From Acidobacteriaceae bacterium (GTDB lineage: Bacteria > Acidobacteriota > Terriglobia > Terriglobales > Acidobacteriaceae), in the NCBI GenBank assembly GCA_030039895.1, contig JASHUR010000341.1:1-11622 (forward strand): a stretch of DNA of 11,622 nucleotides. The letters are read 5' to 3'. The notes under the pieces are model-generated. The model was not told the origin of the DNA, made no database searches, and saw only the letters and a list, made by a program, of their open reading frames with translations. Both the position numbers and the translations under genes were made by a program. Below, one piece after another: positions 1-6,921 of this stretch (positions within the stretch are counted from its first letter, which is position 1; the number at the start of each line of letters is the position of its first letter).

Positions 1-109
1 CATTCCAGCCATTCAACACGGCGATCTCATTTCCCCGAGCATTCTTTCACAATTGCCTATTTCCCCTATCCAAGTGAAGCCTGAGCAGCATCACCCTCGG
101 GCGGGTCTG

Positions 110-137
110 CTTGTTTCCCGACGTTAGCTCATATGAT
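110..137 (+). promoter_or_regulatory. Possible promoter of the PadR unit
   Basis: A TATGAT hexamer at 132-137 is one base from the bacterial -10 consensus. A weak -35-like TTGTTT lies at 111-116, with a 15-nt spacer that is shorter than ideal (CTTGTT at 110-115 gives 16). If this is used, transcription would begin near 144, about 3 nt before the ATG at 147, giving an essentially leaderless mRNA. That would agree with the lack of any Shine-Dalgarno-like sequence before 147 or 156. The hexamers are seen; the function is inferred and uncertain. Confidence 0.35.
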
Positions 138-157
138 ATAGTTCATATGAACTATAT
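136..157. promoter_or_regulatory. 22-bp perfect palindrome over the PadR start: likely operator
   Basis: The left arm ATATAGTTCAT (136-146) is followed directly by its exact reverse complement (147-157), with no mismatch and no spacer. The ATG at 147 opens the right arm, and the second candidate ATG (156) begins at its last two bases. The central octamer TCATATGA (143-150) also occurs at 129-136, 14 bp upstream, overlapping the possible -10 hexamer. PadR-family dimers are known to bind short inverted repeats near their own promoters, so autorepression is the natural reading. It has not been shown for this protein. Confidence 0.6.
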
Positions 158-773
158 GGATCTCGAACTCGGAATCTGGGAAATCGCCGTTCTCGCCCTG
201 CTCCGGGAAGCTCCCATGCATCCCTACCAGATGCAGCGCCTCCTGCACCTGCGCCACAAGGACGAAATTCTCGCCCTTAAGCGCGGATCGCTCTACCACG
301 CCATCGGCCGCCTTGTGCGCGGCGGCCTGATCGGTGTTGAGAAAACCGGCCGCGAAGGCAAGCGGCCCGAGCGAACCAGCTATCGCATTACTCCCGAGGG
401 CACTCGCGCATTCCTTGAGTCGCTGCGCACAATTGTTGCCACGCCGCGGCGCGAGCCATCACAGTGCATGGCTGCGTTGAGCTTTCTCGTGCACCTGAAT
501 CCCAAAGAAGCATGCCGGCTGCTCGCCGAGCGCGGCAAGAATCTCGATGCCGAAATTGCGCAGCACTCCACGCGGCTTCGCGGCGTTTCAGCTCACGTCG
601 CGCGCATCAACCTGGTCGAGAGCGAATATCTCCTGGCCATGCTCAAGGCCGAGAGCGCCTGGATTCGAGGTCTGGAAAAGGAGATTCACCAAGGGAAACT
701 TGTGTGGGACTTGAAGTCGATCTTGCGAGAGGCGGCAGCCAGCCGCAAAGTCGCCAGCCAGGGGAGGAAATGA
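147..773 (+). CDS. PadR-family transcriptional regulator
   Basis: This is a 208-residue cytoplasmic DNA-binding protein when started at the ATG at 147. Residues about 5-90 form a PadR winged helix: an ELGIWEIAVLALL helix, the APMHPYQMQ turn, the GSLYHAIGRLVRGGLI recognition segment, and a basic wing ending in SYRITPEGTRAF. Residues about 95-200 are helical and charged, as expected for the C-terminal dimerisation arm of larger (PadR-s1/AphA-like) members. PadR proteins usually repress a neighbouring transporter or membrane-protein gene and their own gene, with release by a small ligand; no ligand can be predicted here. The reading frame stays open upstream to a TTG at 111, but PadR homology begins only near the ELG motif, so 147 (or 156) is preferred. 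The start lies inside a perfect palindrome. The next gene begins 3 nt after the stop, which argues for co-transcription. Confidence 0.93.
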   Translation: MNYMDLELGIWEIAVLALLREAPMHPYQMQRLLHLRHKDEILALKRGSLYHAIGRLVRGGLIGVEKTGREGKRPERTSYRITPEGTRAFLESLRTIVATPRREPSQCMAALSFLVHLNPKEACRLLAERGKNLDAEIAQHSTRLRGVSAHVARINLVESEYLLAMLKAESAWIRGLEKEIHQGKLVWDLKSILREAAASRKVASQGRK

Positions 774-776
774 ATC

Positions 777-1820
777 ATGAGCAGTCCAGCGCCTGATCAA
801 GGTCAACCAGCCGTGCGCCCGCGATTTGCAGCTCCAATATGGACGCTGCTGCTCCTTGCGCCGTTCATTGCCGAGCTGTTGAGCGGCGCAACGCGCACCA
901 GCATTCTGTTTGTCTACATGCCCGAGGTGATGGTGTGGGGAGTGGGCGCTCTGCTCTGCCGGGAGCTTGTGCGTCGCTGGCGCGCGGGCAGCACCAGCCT
1001 GTTGCTGCTTGGCCTGGCGTTGTCCGTCGCAGAGGAGTTCATCATTCAACAAACATCGCTCGCTCCGCTGCCGTTCGCCGGGGCGCACCCTGGCTATGGA
1101 CGTCTGTGGGGCATCAACCTTGTCTACCTTCTGTTCATGCTCGGGTACGAGAGCGTGTGGGTGGTCGTCGTTCCCGTGCAGATAGCCGAGCTCTTCTTCC
1201 CCACGCGGGCAGGCGTTCCCTGGCTGCGTACCCGCGGAGCCATTGCGGCCTGTGTGGCCTTTGTCGTCGGAAGCCGCATTGCCTGGTACGGCTGGACGCA
1301 ACAGGCACGCCCGCGGCTCCATGCGGCTCCCTATCACCCGCCGCTGGCTCTCATCGCGCTGGGGCTGCTCGCAATCGCCGTACTCATTACCGCCGCGTAT
1401 CTTGTTCGCAACCTTGGCCGTCAGGCGCAGGGCGCTTCAAGGCGGAGGGCTCCGGTGTGGCTCGTCGGGCTGGCAGCTTTCATGGCGGGCCTGGGTTGGT
1501 TCGAGGTCATCGGCCAGCAATTCAGCCCAAAGCCGATGCAGCCGTTCTGGGTGGTCATCGCCGCGGGACTTGTGTGGGCTGTACTGGCTTTCGCCCTGTT
1601 CACATGGTGGTCATCGTGTCCGGCTTGGAGCGAGACACACCGTTTCGCAGCCGCCTTTGGTGCCACGCTCGCCTGCATGCCTGCTCCATACCTGTCAATT
1701 GCAAGCTGGCCGGCGATCGACGTTGTAGGCGTAGTGATCTTCGACGCACTGGCTCTCGTTGGCTTTCTCCTTCTCGCAAGAAAAGTCTTCGCAAGAGCGA
1801 AAGCCGCACCGCTCACTTGA
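777..1820 (+). CDS. Polytopic membrane protein paired with PadR, function unknown
   Basis: This 347-residue integral membrane protein has about nine or ten predicted hydrophobic segments (roughly residues 19-36, 43-61, 72-91, 112-135, 154-171, 188-210, 226-245, 256-277, 290-308 and 314-336). The GAxxR...YMPE...GVGALLCREL pattern (37-64), followed by a LLLLGLALSVAEEF helix (75-88) with paired Glu, resembles a family of uncharacterised bacterial membrane proteins I have seen next to regulators. I cannot name a Pfam family. The EE pair recalls CPBP/CAAX proteases, but the remaining His/Arg motif of that family is not evident, so I do not assign protease activity. A GGAGG ribosome-binding site at 763-767 supports the ATG at 777. 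The 3-nt gap to the PadR gene makes this its most likely regulatory target and partner. The gene ends next to a relic of an ABC exporter on the opposite strand. Confidence 0.85.
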   Translation: MSSPAPDQGQPAVRPRFAAPIWTLLLLAPFIAELLSGATRTSILFVYMPEVMVWGVGALLCRELVRRWRAGSTSLLLLGLALSVAEEFIIQQTSLAPLPFAGAHPGYGRLWGINLVYLLFMLGYESVWVVVVPVQIAELFFPTRAGVPWLRTRGAIAACVAFVVGSRIAWYGWTQQARPRLHAAPYHPPLALIALGLLAIAVLITAAYLVRNLGRQAQGASRRRAPVWLVGLAAFMAGLGWFEVIGQQFSPKPMQPFWVVIAAGLVWAVLAFALFTWWSSCPAWSETHRFAAAFGATLACMPAPYLSIASWPAIDVVGVVIFDALALVGFLLLARKVFARAKAAPLT

Positions 1821-1943
1821 CCGCCTCCGGTACAGCTCCGCATACGTCCCTTCTTCATTCATCAACTGCTCGTGCGTCCCGCGCTGCGCAACCACAATCG
1901 GCGTCCTCCCGTTGAGCGCCATCTCCAGGGCCTTCAGCAGCAC
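1821..1943 (-). pseudogene. Remnant of an ABC exporter ATPase C-terminus
   Basis: Read on the minus strand, about 41 codons give LLKALEMALNGRTPIVVAQR followed directly by GTHEQLMNEEGTYAELYRRR. In MsbA/LmrA-type exporters the first part matches the helix and strand just after the Walker B/D-loop (EALxxALxGRTxIVVAHR). The second part matches the C-terminal GTHEQLxxxxGxYAELYRxQ segment. The roughly 20 residues that normally lie between them (LSTIxxADRIxVLxxGxIVEQ, including the switch His region) are missing, and nothing resembling the rest of an ATPase lies upstream, where the frame hits a stop at 1974-1976. I read it as a decayed fragment with an internal deletion. The family match is from memory of the motif, not from a search. 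Confidence 0.6.
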
Positions 1944-2043
1944 ATCGCCACAATTCCAATTCAGCCATTCGTCTTAACCGGCCGCATCTCTTCTGTCGCG
2001 TAATTTGACCGCTGATATCCTGTCCGGGGAGACGAAGCCTGAA

Positions 2044-4968
2044 ATGATGAATTTGTGGAAAAGGCACAGTGCGCATTGTGTACGCCATGAGCTGCAATCG
2101 CTGATTCCGATAGCTCTCGTATTTGTCTGCATGGCTTGTCCTCTGGCGGCTCAGCAATCTGGGCCGCGTGTGCCGATGCAGGCAAATATGAAGGACGGAG
2201 CCTGGAATCGGTGGCTGAACAAGAAAGTCCTGGATTCTCGCTTGCTCGACAACATGGAGAGCCTCTCTAACTGGTCGTTCAAGGGAGTTGGCTCCATGAC
2301 TCTTTCCACCACCGAGGTCAAGCAGGGGCAATACTCCATCCGCATCACATCGAAGGACAATATTGGCCGTGTAGATGGAAGCGGCGACTGGCAGGATTTG
2401 GTTGCGACGCGCAACTTTCCCTCGGAGGACTGGAGCCATTACAACCGGATTTCGGCGTGGGTATATCCGGATATTTATGGATCGCCCGCTATCTCGATCA
2501 ATCTCACGCTCCACAACAATGGCGTCCATAAACTGCCCGACGACCAGAATGAGGGCCGCGACGACTCCATTCCTCTCAAGGACCACCAGTGGAACCACAT
2601 TGTCTGGGAGATTGACTCACTTGACCGCGACAAGATCACTGGACTGAGTTTTGGTTACAGCCTTCCCAAGATGTTCCCCGACCCTGGCGACAAGACCGTT
2701 CTGTATCTCGACAATCTGGAGCTGCAGTCCGTAAAGCCGGATCATGTTGAGGGGTGGAATATTGCGCCCGGGAAAATCTCTTTCAGCCAGGCCGGCTATG
2801 AACTAGGGGAACCTAAGACTGCAATCGCAAGCAAGCTGGACGCGACCGGGTTCTCTCTTGTTCGGGAGGGTTCTGGAACCGTGGCATACACTGGGCGTCT
2901 GAAGCAGGAGAAGACAGACTTAGGCTCCTATCAGGTGCTCGATTTTTCCAGCGTCAACGAGCCCGGAACTTATTTCTTGCGCGCGGGTAATACCGTCACC
3001 CGCTCTTTCCGCATCGGCGACGACGCATGGCGCGACAGCATCTGGAAAGTCATCAATTTCATGTATAGCGAGCGCTGCGGCACGGTTATTCCGGGCATTC
3101 ATGGCGTCTGTCACGAAGACGATTACACAGTGCACGGCAACCGGCGCATCATCGTCAACGGTGGCTATCACGATGCCGGCGACACCAGCGCTACCGGCAA
3201 CACACCGGCGATGTCCTATGCATTGTTTTCGCTGGCTGCACGCCTGCAGGCCCAAGGAGAAGACCCCGAGCTCTACAACCGGGTGATTGAAGAAGCAAAA
3301 TGGGGTCTGAACTGGATACTAAAGACACGCTTTGGCGATGGTTATCGCAGTACCGGCCAGCTCATTAGCTATTGGACTGACGGAATCATCGGCGACGCGG
3401 ACGACCGCTTTGGCGAAGCGGTCGATGATCCGGAATGGAACTTCAGGGCTGCATCGCTGGAGGCGCTCGCCAGCCGTGTGCTGAAAACCAGCGACCCTGG
3501 CCTGGCGCATCGTAGTCTGGCCACTGCCGAGCAGGACTGGGAGTTTGCCGTCGAGGGTTTGAAGAATGCTCCCCCGGTTCCTGAGGTATACGGCGAAAAG
3601 GATAATCTGGAGCGGATATCCTTCGGCGCGATCGCGTCGGTTGATCTGTATGAGGCAACTGGAGACGAGAAATACGCGGCAGAAGCGGTTGCGCTCGGCA
3701 ATCAGATTGTCGACTCGCAAGAGAGAGAATTGCAGTCGTGGAGCATCCCTCTTACTGGCTACTTTTACTCGGGGCCCAGCCGGAAGTATCTCTTTCATCG
3801 CTTCCATCAGGGCGAGGAGGAGCAGCCGATCATCGCGCTTGCGCACCTCTGCAAGGCATTACCTGACAATCAGTACTGGATGAAGTGGTACTCGGCGATT
3901 GTGCTTCATTCGAAGTATTACCAGCAGGCTGTGGCAAGCGCGGATGCTCCCTATAACGTGTTGCCGGCAGGCGTGTACCGTGAGAGCGGGGCAAAGCTGC
4001 TTCCGGAGTCGAGCGATTGGATTCCGTTGAAGACCGCGAGTCGTGCGCTCTATGTGCAGGAGGTGCGGCAGGGTCTGCATCTGGGAGGAGACGTATATCT
4101 GCGCCGGTATCCGGTATGGTTCCAGTTCCGCGGTAACTCCAGTGTGCTGCTTTCTGAGGCCAAGGCCCTCTCTGCTGCTGCGCAGTTGCGGGGAGACATC
4201 ACAGATGAAAGCCTCGCGGAACAGCAGGCTGAATGGATTGTCGGTCGAAATCCCTTCTCGGCGAGCATTATTTACGGCGAGGGTTATGACTGGGTACCGC
4301 TCTACAGCGTTCGATCCGGACAGATGGTCGGCGCAATTCCTGTAGGCATTGAAACAAAGGGCATCGCGGATAAGCCATATTGGCCCACAGGGATTTGCTG
4401 GACCTACAAAGAGGTATGGACGCAGCCTGCCAGCGACTGGATTTGGCTCATGCAGGATGTGAGTGGACCTGCAGTTGTTAAAGGAACTGGAGATCCGGGC
4501 AATAGCGAACCAGTAGCGCTTGTGAATGAAGATACGAAGGCCGTTACCAAGGTTCCCGTCGCTGCTGATGGAACATTTCGCGCAGCAGTTGAGCAGGGAC
4601 ATTATCTTGTTGAGCGCGGCGACGTACGGACGTCGGTGACCGCGCTGTCCGGCGGCGTTGCGGACGTAGATCTGCGGCAGGCAAGTGCGGTGGACTTCTC
4701 TGTTTCCTCTGCGCCTGCGGGCGCAGGCGGGGTTATTCTTCGCGCTGCGGTCGAAGGTGCCGGAAAGCACACCTTCTCAATCCGTGTGGACAATCTCGCG
4801 CTCTCTGATCCGGCGAGTGTTCCGATCGCGCTCGGCGCTCACGCCCGGCGGGAGATCACATGGCGCGCGCATGTGATCGATGTTTCATCGCCGTGGGTGG
4901 CTGTTGTACTCAAAGATGACTCGTTAAGCGGACATGTGGAGCTAACTGGGATAGCAAAGGCAAAGTAG
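2044..4968 (+). CDS. Secreted GH9-family glycoside hydrolase, multidomain
   Basis: This is a 974-residue exported protein. The frame opens at a TTG at 2005, but the ATG at 2044 (or 2047) starts a better signal peptide: MMNLWKR, a hydrophobic core at about 19-34, and likely cleavage after LAA (34-36). A GGGGAGA at about 2025-2032 could serve as ribosome-binding site. Residues about 67-228 form a beta-rich carbohydrate-binding-like domain. Residues 240-328 match the Ig-like domain that precedes many GH9 enzymes (ISFSQAGYE...GTYFLRAG...SFRIGDDAW). The catalytic (alpha/alpha)6 domain spans about 330-804, with GGYHDAGD at 373-380 (Asp377/Asp380, base and nucleophile positions), EWIVGRNPF at 730-738 and Glu790 in TYKEVW as likely acid. 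Two beta-rich C-terminal domains (about 808-974) follow. GH9 enzymes cleave beta-1,4-glucans or release sugars from xyloglucan, lichenan or chitooligosaccharides; the substrate cannot be fixed here. The His-His-Arg segment usual after the GRNP motif is absent, so it is a divergent member. Confidence 0.85.
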   Translation: MMNLWKRHSAHCVRHELQSLIPIALVFVCMACPLAAQQSGPRVPMQANMKDGAWNRWLNKKVLDSRLLDNMESLSNWSFKGVGSMTLSTTEVKQGQYSIRITSKDNIGRVDGSGDWQDLVATRNFPSEDWSHYNRISAWVYPDIYGSPAISINLTLHNNGVHKLPDDQNEGRDDSIPLKDHQWNHIVWEIDSLDRDKITGLSFGYSLPKMFPDPGDKTVLYLDNLELQSVKPDHVEGWNIAPGKISFSQAGYELGEPKTAIASKLDATGFSLVREGSGTVAYTGRLKQEKTDLGSYQVLDFSSVNEPGTYFLRAGNTVTRSFRIGDDAWRDSIWKVINFMYSERCGTVIPGIHGVCHEDDYTVHGNRRIIVNGGYHDAGDTSATGNTPAMSYALFSLAARLQAQGEDPELYNRVIEEAKWGLNWILKTRFGDGYRSTGQLISYWTDGIIGDADDRFGEAVDDPEWNFRAASLEALASRVLKTSDPGLAHRSLATAEQDWEFAVEGLKNAPPVPEVYGEKDNLERISFGAIASVDLYEATGDEKYAAEAVALGNQIVDSQERELQSWSIPLTGYFYSGPSRKYLFHRFHQGEEEQPIIALAHLCKALPDNQYWMKWYSAIVLHSKYYQQAVASADAPYNVLPAGVYRESGAKLLPESSDWIPLKTASRALYVQEVRQGLHLGGDVYLRRYPVWFQFRGNSSVLLSEAKALSAAAQLRGDITDESLAEQQAEWIVGRNPFSASIIYGEGYDWVPLYSVRSGQMVGAIPVGIETKGIADKPYWPTGICWTYKEVWTQPASDWIWLMQDVSGPAVVKGTGDPGNSEPVALVNEDTKAVTKVPVAADGTFRAAVEQGHYLVERGDVRTSVTALSGGVADVDLRQASAVDFSVSSAPAGAGGVILRAAVEGAGKHTFSIRVDNLALSDPASVPIALGAHARREITWRAHVIDVSSPWVAVVLKDDSLSGHVELTGIAKAK

Positions 4969-5059
4969 AACAGCTATCGACAGTCCTGGAAGATAGGGAG
5001 GCGACTGAAACTGAGGGGCCTTGTTTTTCTGTACGAGAGCCCAGCGCTGGTCGCACCGC

Positions 5060-5524
5060 TCACTTAGCCGCCTGCCGCGCCGCATCTACGCGCCGAATCA
5101 GCCCGTCAATCACTGGACTCCGCGCAAAGGGAATAAACCTGGCCGGCGGGCAGAATGAAACCTCATCGCCAAAGCGGCACGGCGTCCGTAGCGTCAGCGT
5201 CACCCGTGCCGGATTGGTCAAGTATGTGTAACCGACATTGATAATATTCGACAGCGGAATCTGTTCCTGCTCATTCCCAAACCGCACAATCAGCCGGTCG
5301 CCCGCGTCCTGCACCTCATCGGCAAGGTCCCAGATGAGCTTCTCCATCACAACCAGGCCGATCACGCACAGGAACACCGCCACCACCAGCACAAAAAGTG
5401 GCGGCCCGTTCTCGCTCTTGGTGCTCACAAAGGTCACAGCCACAATAACCGCAAGAAACCCAAACCAGAGCACCGGGAAAACCTGTTTGTAAAAGAACGT
5501 AGTTCCCGATGAGATCCGTTCCAT
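5060..5524 (-). CDS. Small two-TM membrane protein, conserved hypothetical
   Basis: This 154-residue protein has two transmembrane helices, about 15-33 and 42-60. They are followed by a soluble tail with LIWDLADEVQDAGDRLIVRFG (64-83), IPLSNIINVGYTYLTNPARVTLTL (89-112) and a FGDEVSFCPP segment. The tail alternates short hydrophobic strands with turns and looks like a small PH-like beta domain exposed on one membrane face. I believe this architecture recurs in unnamed proteins of several phyla, but I cannot assign a function. It lies 131 nt downstream of mtgA on the same strand and may be co-transcribed with it. The ribosome-binding site is weak (GGTGGA about 10 nt upstream of the ATG). It converges on the GH9 gene with 91 nt between stops and no convincing terminator there. 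Confidence 0.8.
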   Translation of the reverse strand: MERISSGTTFFYKQVFPVLWFGFLAVIVAVTFVSTKSENGPPLFVLVVAVFLCVIGLVVMEKLIWDLADEVQDAGDRLIVRFGNEQEQIPLSNIINVGYTYLTNPARVTLTLRTPCRFGDEVSFCPPARFIPFARSPVIDGLIRRVDAARQAAK

Positions 5525-5655
5525 AGATCAGTCCACCCGCCCGCTACAGGTTGCGTCGAGTGTAGCCACTCCGCCTCCCCGCGGCAAATCTTTTCACCAC
5601 CTGATCAAGCCCCGGGCGTCCCGCATCCCGAAGAGACGTGGATTCACCGCGCCCT

Positions 5656-6363
5656 CTACCACCCCATCTGGCTCATCCGCGTCTCAATAATCCCGCTGTA
5701 GCGATTCATGTACTGCGGCCTTCGCCGCCGCGGATCAGGCAGAATCGCCGCCAGCCGCGCCGCCTGGTCGCGGTCAAGGTTCCGCGCCGAGGTTCCGTAG
5801 TAGTAGCGGCACGCCGCCTCTGCCCCATACACACCCGGCCCCCACTCCACCTCGTTCAGATAAAGCTCCAGAATCCGCTTCTTGCCCAGCACCAGCTCCG
5901 CCACCGGCACAAACGATGCCTCTACTGCCTTGCGCACCAGCGAGCGCTCCGTTCCCAGAAACAGGTTTTTCACCAGTTGCTGCGTCAGCGTTGACCCTCC
6001 CCTTAGCCGTCCGCCTTTCATGTCATGATCGGCCGCCAGCTCCATCGCTTGCCAGTCAAACCCATGGTGCTGGTAGAACCGTGCGTCCTCCGCCGCAATC
6101 ACTGCGTGTTGCAAATTAGGCGATATCTGGCTCAACGGAACGAACTCGTAGCGCTCGTGATACGGCTTGTGATTCATCCACGCTTGAATGCGGCGCTCGG
6201 CATGCACCGCCGTGGTAGGCGGATCAACCCACTTATAGGCCACCAGCGTCAGCGCGCCCAGCAGCCAAAGCGACCCAACTCCAATGCCAAACCATTGCAG
6301 AGCAACTCGCAGTTGCCGCTTCCGGTCCGGCCTCTCAGGCTTCAGCTCTTGCTCTTCGGTCAT
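5656..6363 (-). CDS. mtgA: Monofunctional peptidoglycan glycosyltransferase
   Basis: This 235-residue inner-membrane enzyme polymerises lipid II into glycan strands on the periplasmic side (GT51 family). A cytoplasmic basic N-terminus and one TM helix at about 25-43 anchor it. The catalytic domain shows the standard motifs in order: AAEDARFYQHHGFDW (90-104, catalytic Glu92), GGSTLTQQLVKNLFL (122-136), a basic RKAVEA segment, and KKRILELYLNEVEWG (161-175) with the second conserved Glu. It stops soon after this domain, with no transpeptidase region, as usual for MtgA (about 225-245 residues) and unlike bifunctional class A PBPs. No second cell-wall gene is adjacent. The ATG at 6361-6363 is preceded by only a weak ribosome-binding site. 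Confidence 0.96.
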   Translation of the reverse strand: MTEEQELKPERPDRKRQLRVALQWFGIGVGSLWLLGALTLVAYKWVDPPTTAVHAERRIQAWMNHKPYHERYEFVPLSQISPNLQHAVIAAEDARFYQHHGFDWQAMELAADHDMKGGRLRGGSTLTQQLVKNLFLGTERSLVRKAVEASFVPVAELVLGKKRILELYLNEVEWGPGVYGAEAACRYYYGTSARNLDRDQAARLAAILPDPRRRRPQYMNRYSGIIETRMSQMGW

Positions 6364-6921
6364 GCTTCAAAATCATAGCTGCAGCAGCGTAACCTTCGCC
6401 GCCGCCGCAGTCCACCCTGGCCCCCGTCCCTCGGCCAGAGTAGAAGCTCACCTTTCCATAGTGAAATCTGAGTGTAGCTTCTCTCTGCCCATACTCCGGA
6501 ACACCCGGCATTTCTTGGAAGAAGTTCGCATGTCATAATTTTGTCCTTACACGTCCCGGCTCGACCGGTGTGTAGAGGACGGCGTTGCGTCATGCCGCCG
6601 AAGCCTCTCGGCCATCGACGTACGAATGCAGGATGCCCAAATTCACGATGAAAGCGGACTGATAATCATTGCCGCCGAGCAAAGCTGTCAGCTTGTCATG
6701 GTATATGCTTAGTAACAACCGCAGGTGCCGCTGGGCAGAAAGCTTTGCTATGCTCTCTCGAAGCAGATCAAAGCCTGACTCCTACAATTGACGCCCGGGT
6801 AAAGTCTGCTTTTGTATCGGATTCTCAAGAGCAAGCGATACCTCCCTTCTCTTCTTAGTTATGATCCGGGCGCGGCAGCGCTGGAATTATTTTTCCAATT
6901 GGCGTTTTCCCAGGTGGTTCT
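6364..6921. other. Gene-free stretch between mtgA and the kinase
   Basis: This divergent intergenic region of 558 nt should hold promoters for mtgA (leftward) and the kinase (rightward), but I see no convincing -35/-10 pair for either. Reading frames in it are short and lack ribosome-binding sites. Small symmetric elements are visible: AAGCTG-T-CAGCTT at 6682-6694, and TGGAA-(6 nt)-TTCCA at 6882-6897 just before the kinase start. Either could be a protein-binding site, but both are short enough to be chance. AGGTGG at 6912-6917 is a plausible ribosome-binding site for the kinase ATG at 6922. Confidence 0.5.

Noticed and set aside
588..1337. Long minus-strand open frame opposite the PadR and membrane protein genes
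   Set aside because: Its composition (rich in Arg, Gln, His, Gly) is typical of an antisense shadow of GC-rich codons; no domain, hydrophobic core or ribosome-binding site.
3859..4770. 303-codon minus-strand open frame inside the GH9 gene
   Set aside because: Antisense to a well-supported catalytic domain; no coherent domain or start signal.
5041..5050. Perfect 10-bp palindrome CCAGCGCTGG between the convergent GH9 and two-TM genes
   Set aside because: Considered as a bidirectional terminator, but the stem would be too short to form with a loop and there is no adjacent T tract.
6360..6593. 77-codon minus-strand open frame overlapping the mtgA start
   Set aside because: Low-complexity Arg/Gly-rich end, TM-less, no ribosome-binding site, and it overlaps the well-supported mtgA start.
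6626..6712. 28-codon plus-strand ORF before the kinase
   Set aside because: It reads as plausible peptide sequence, but has no ribosome-binding site and is too short to support.
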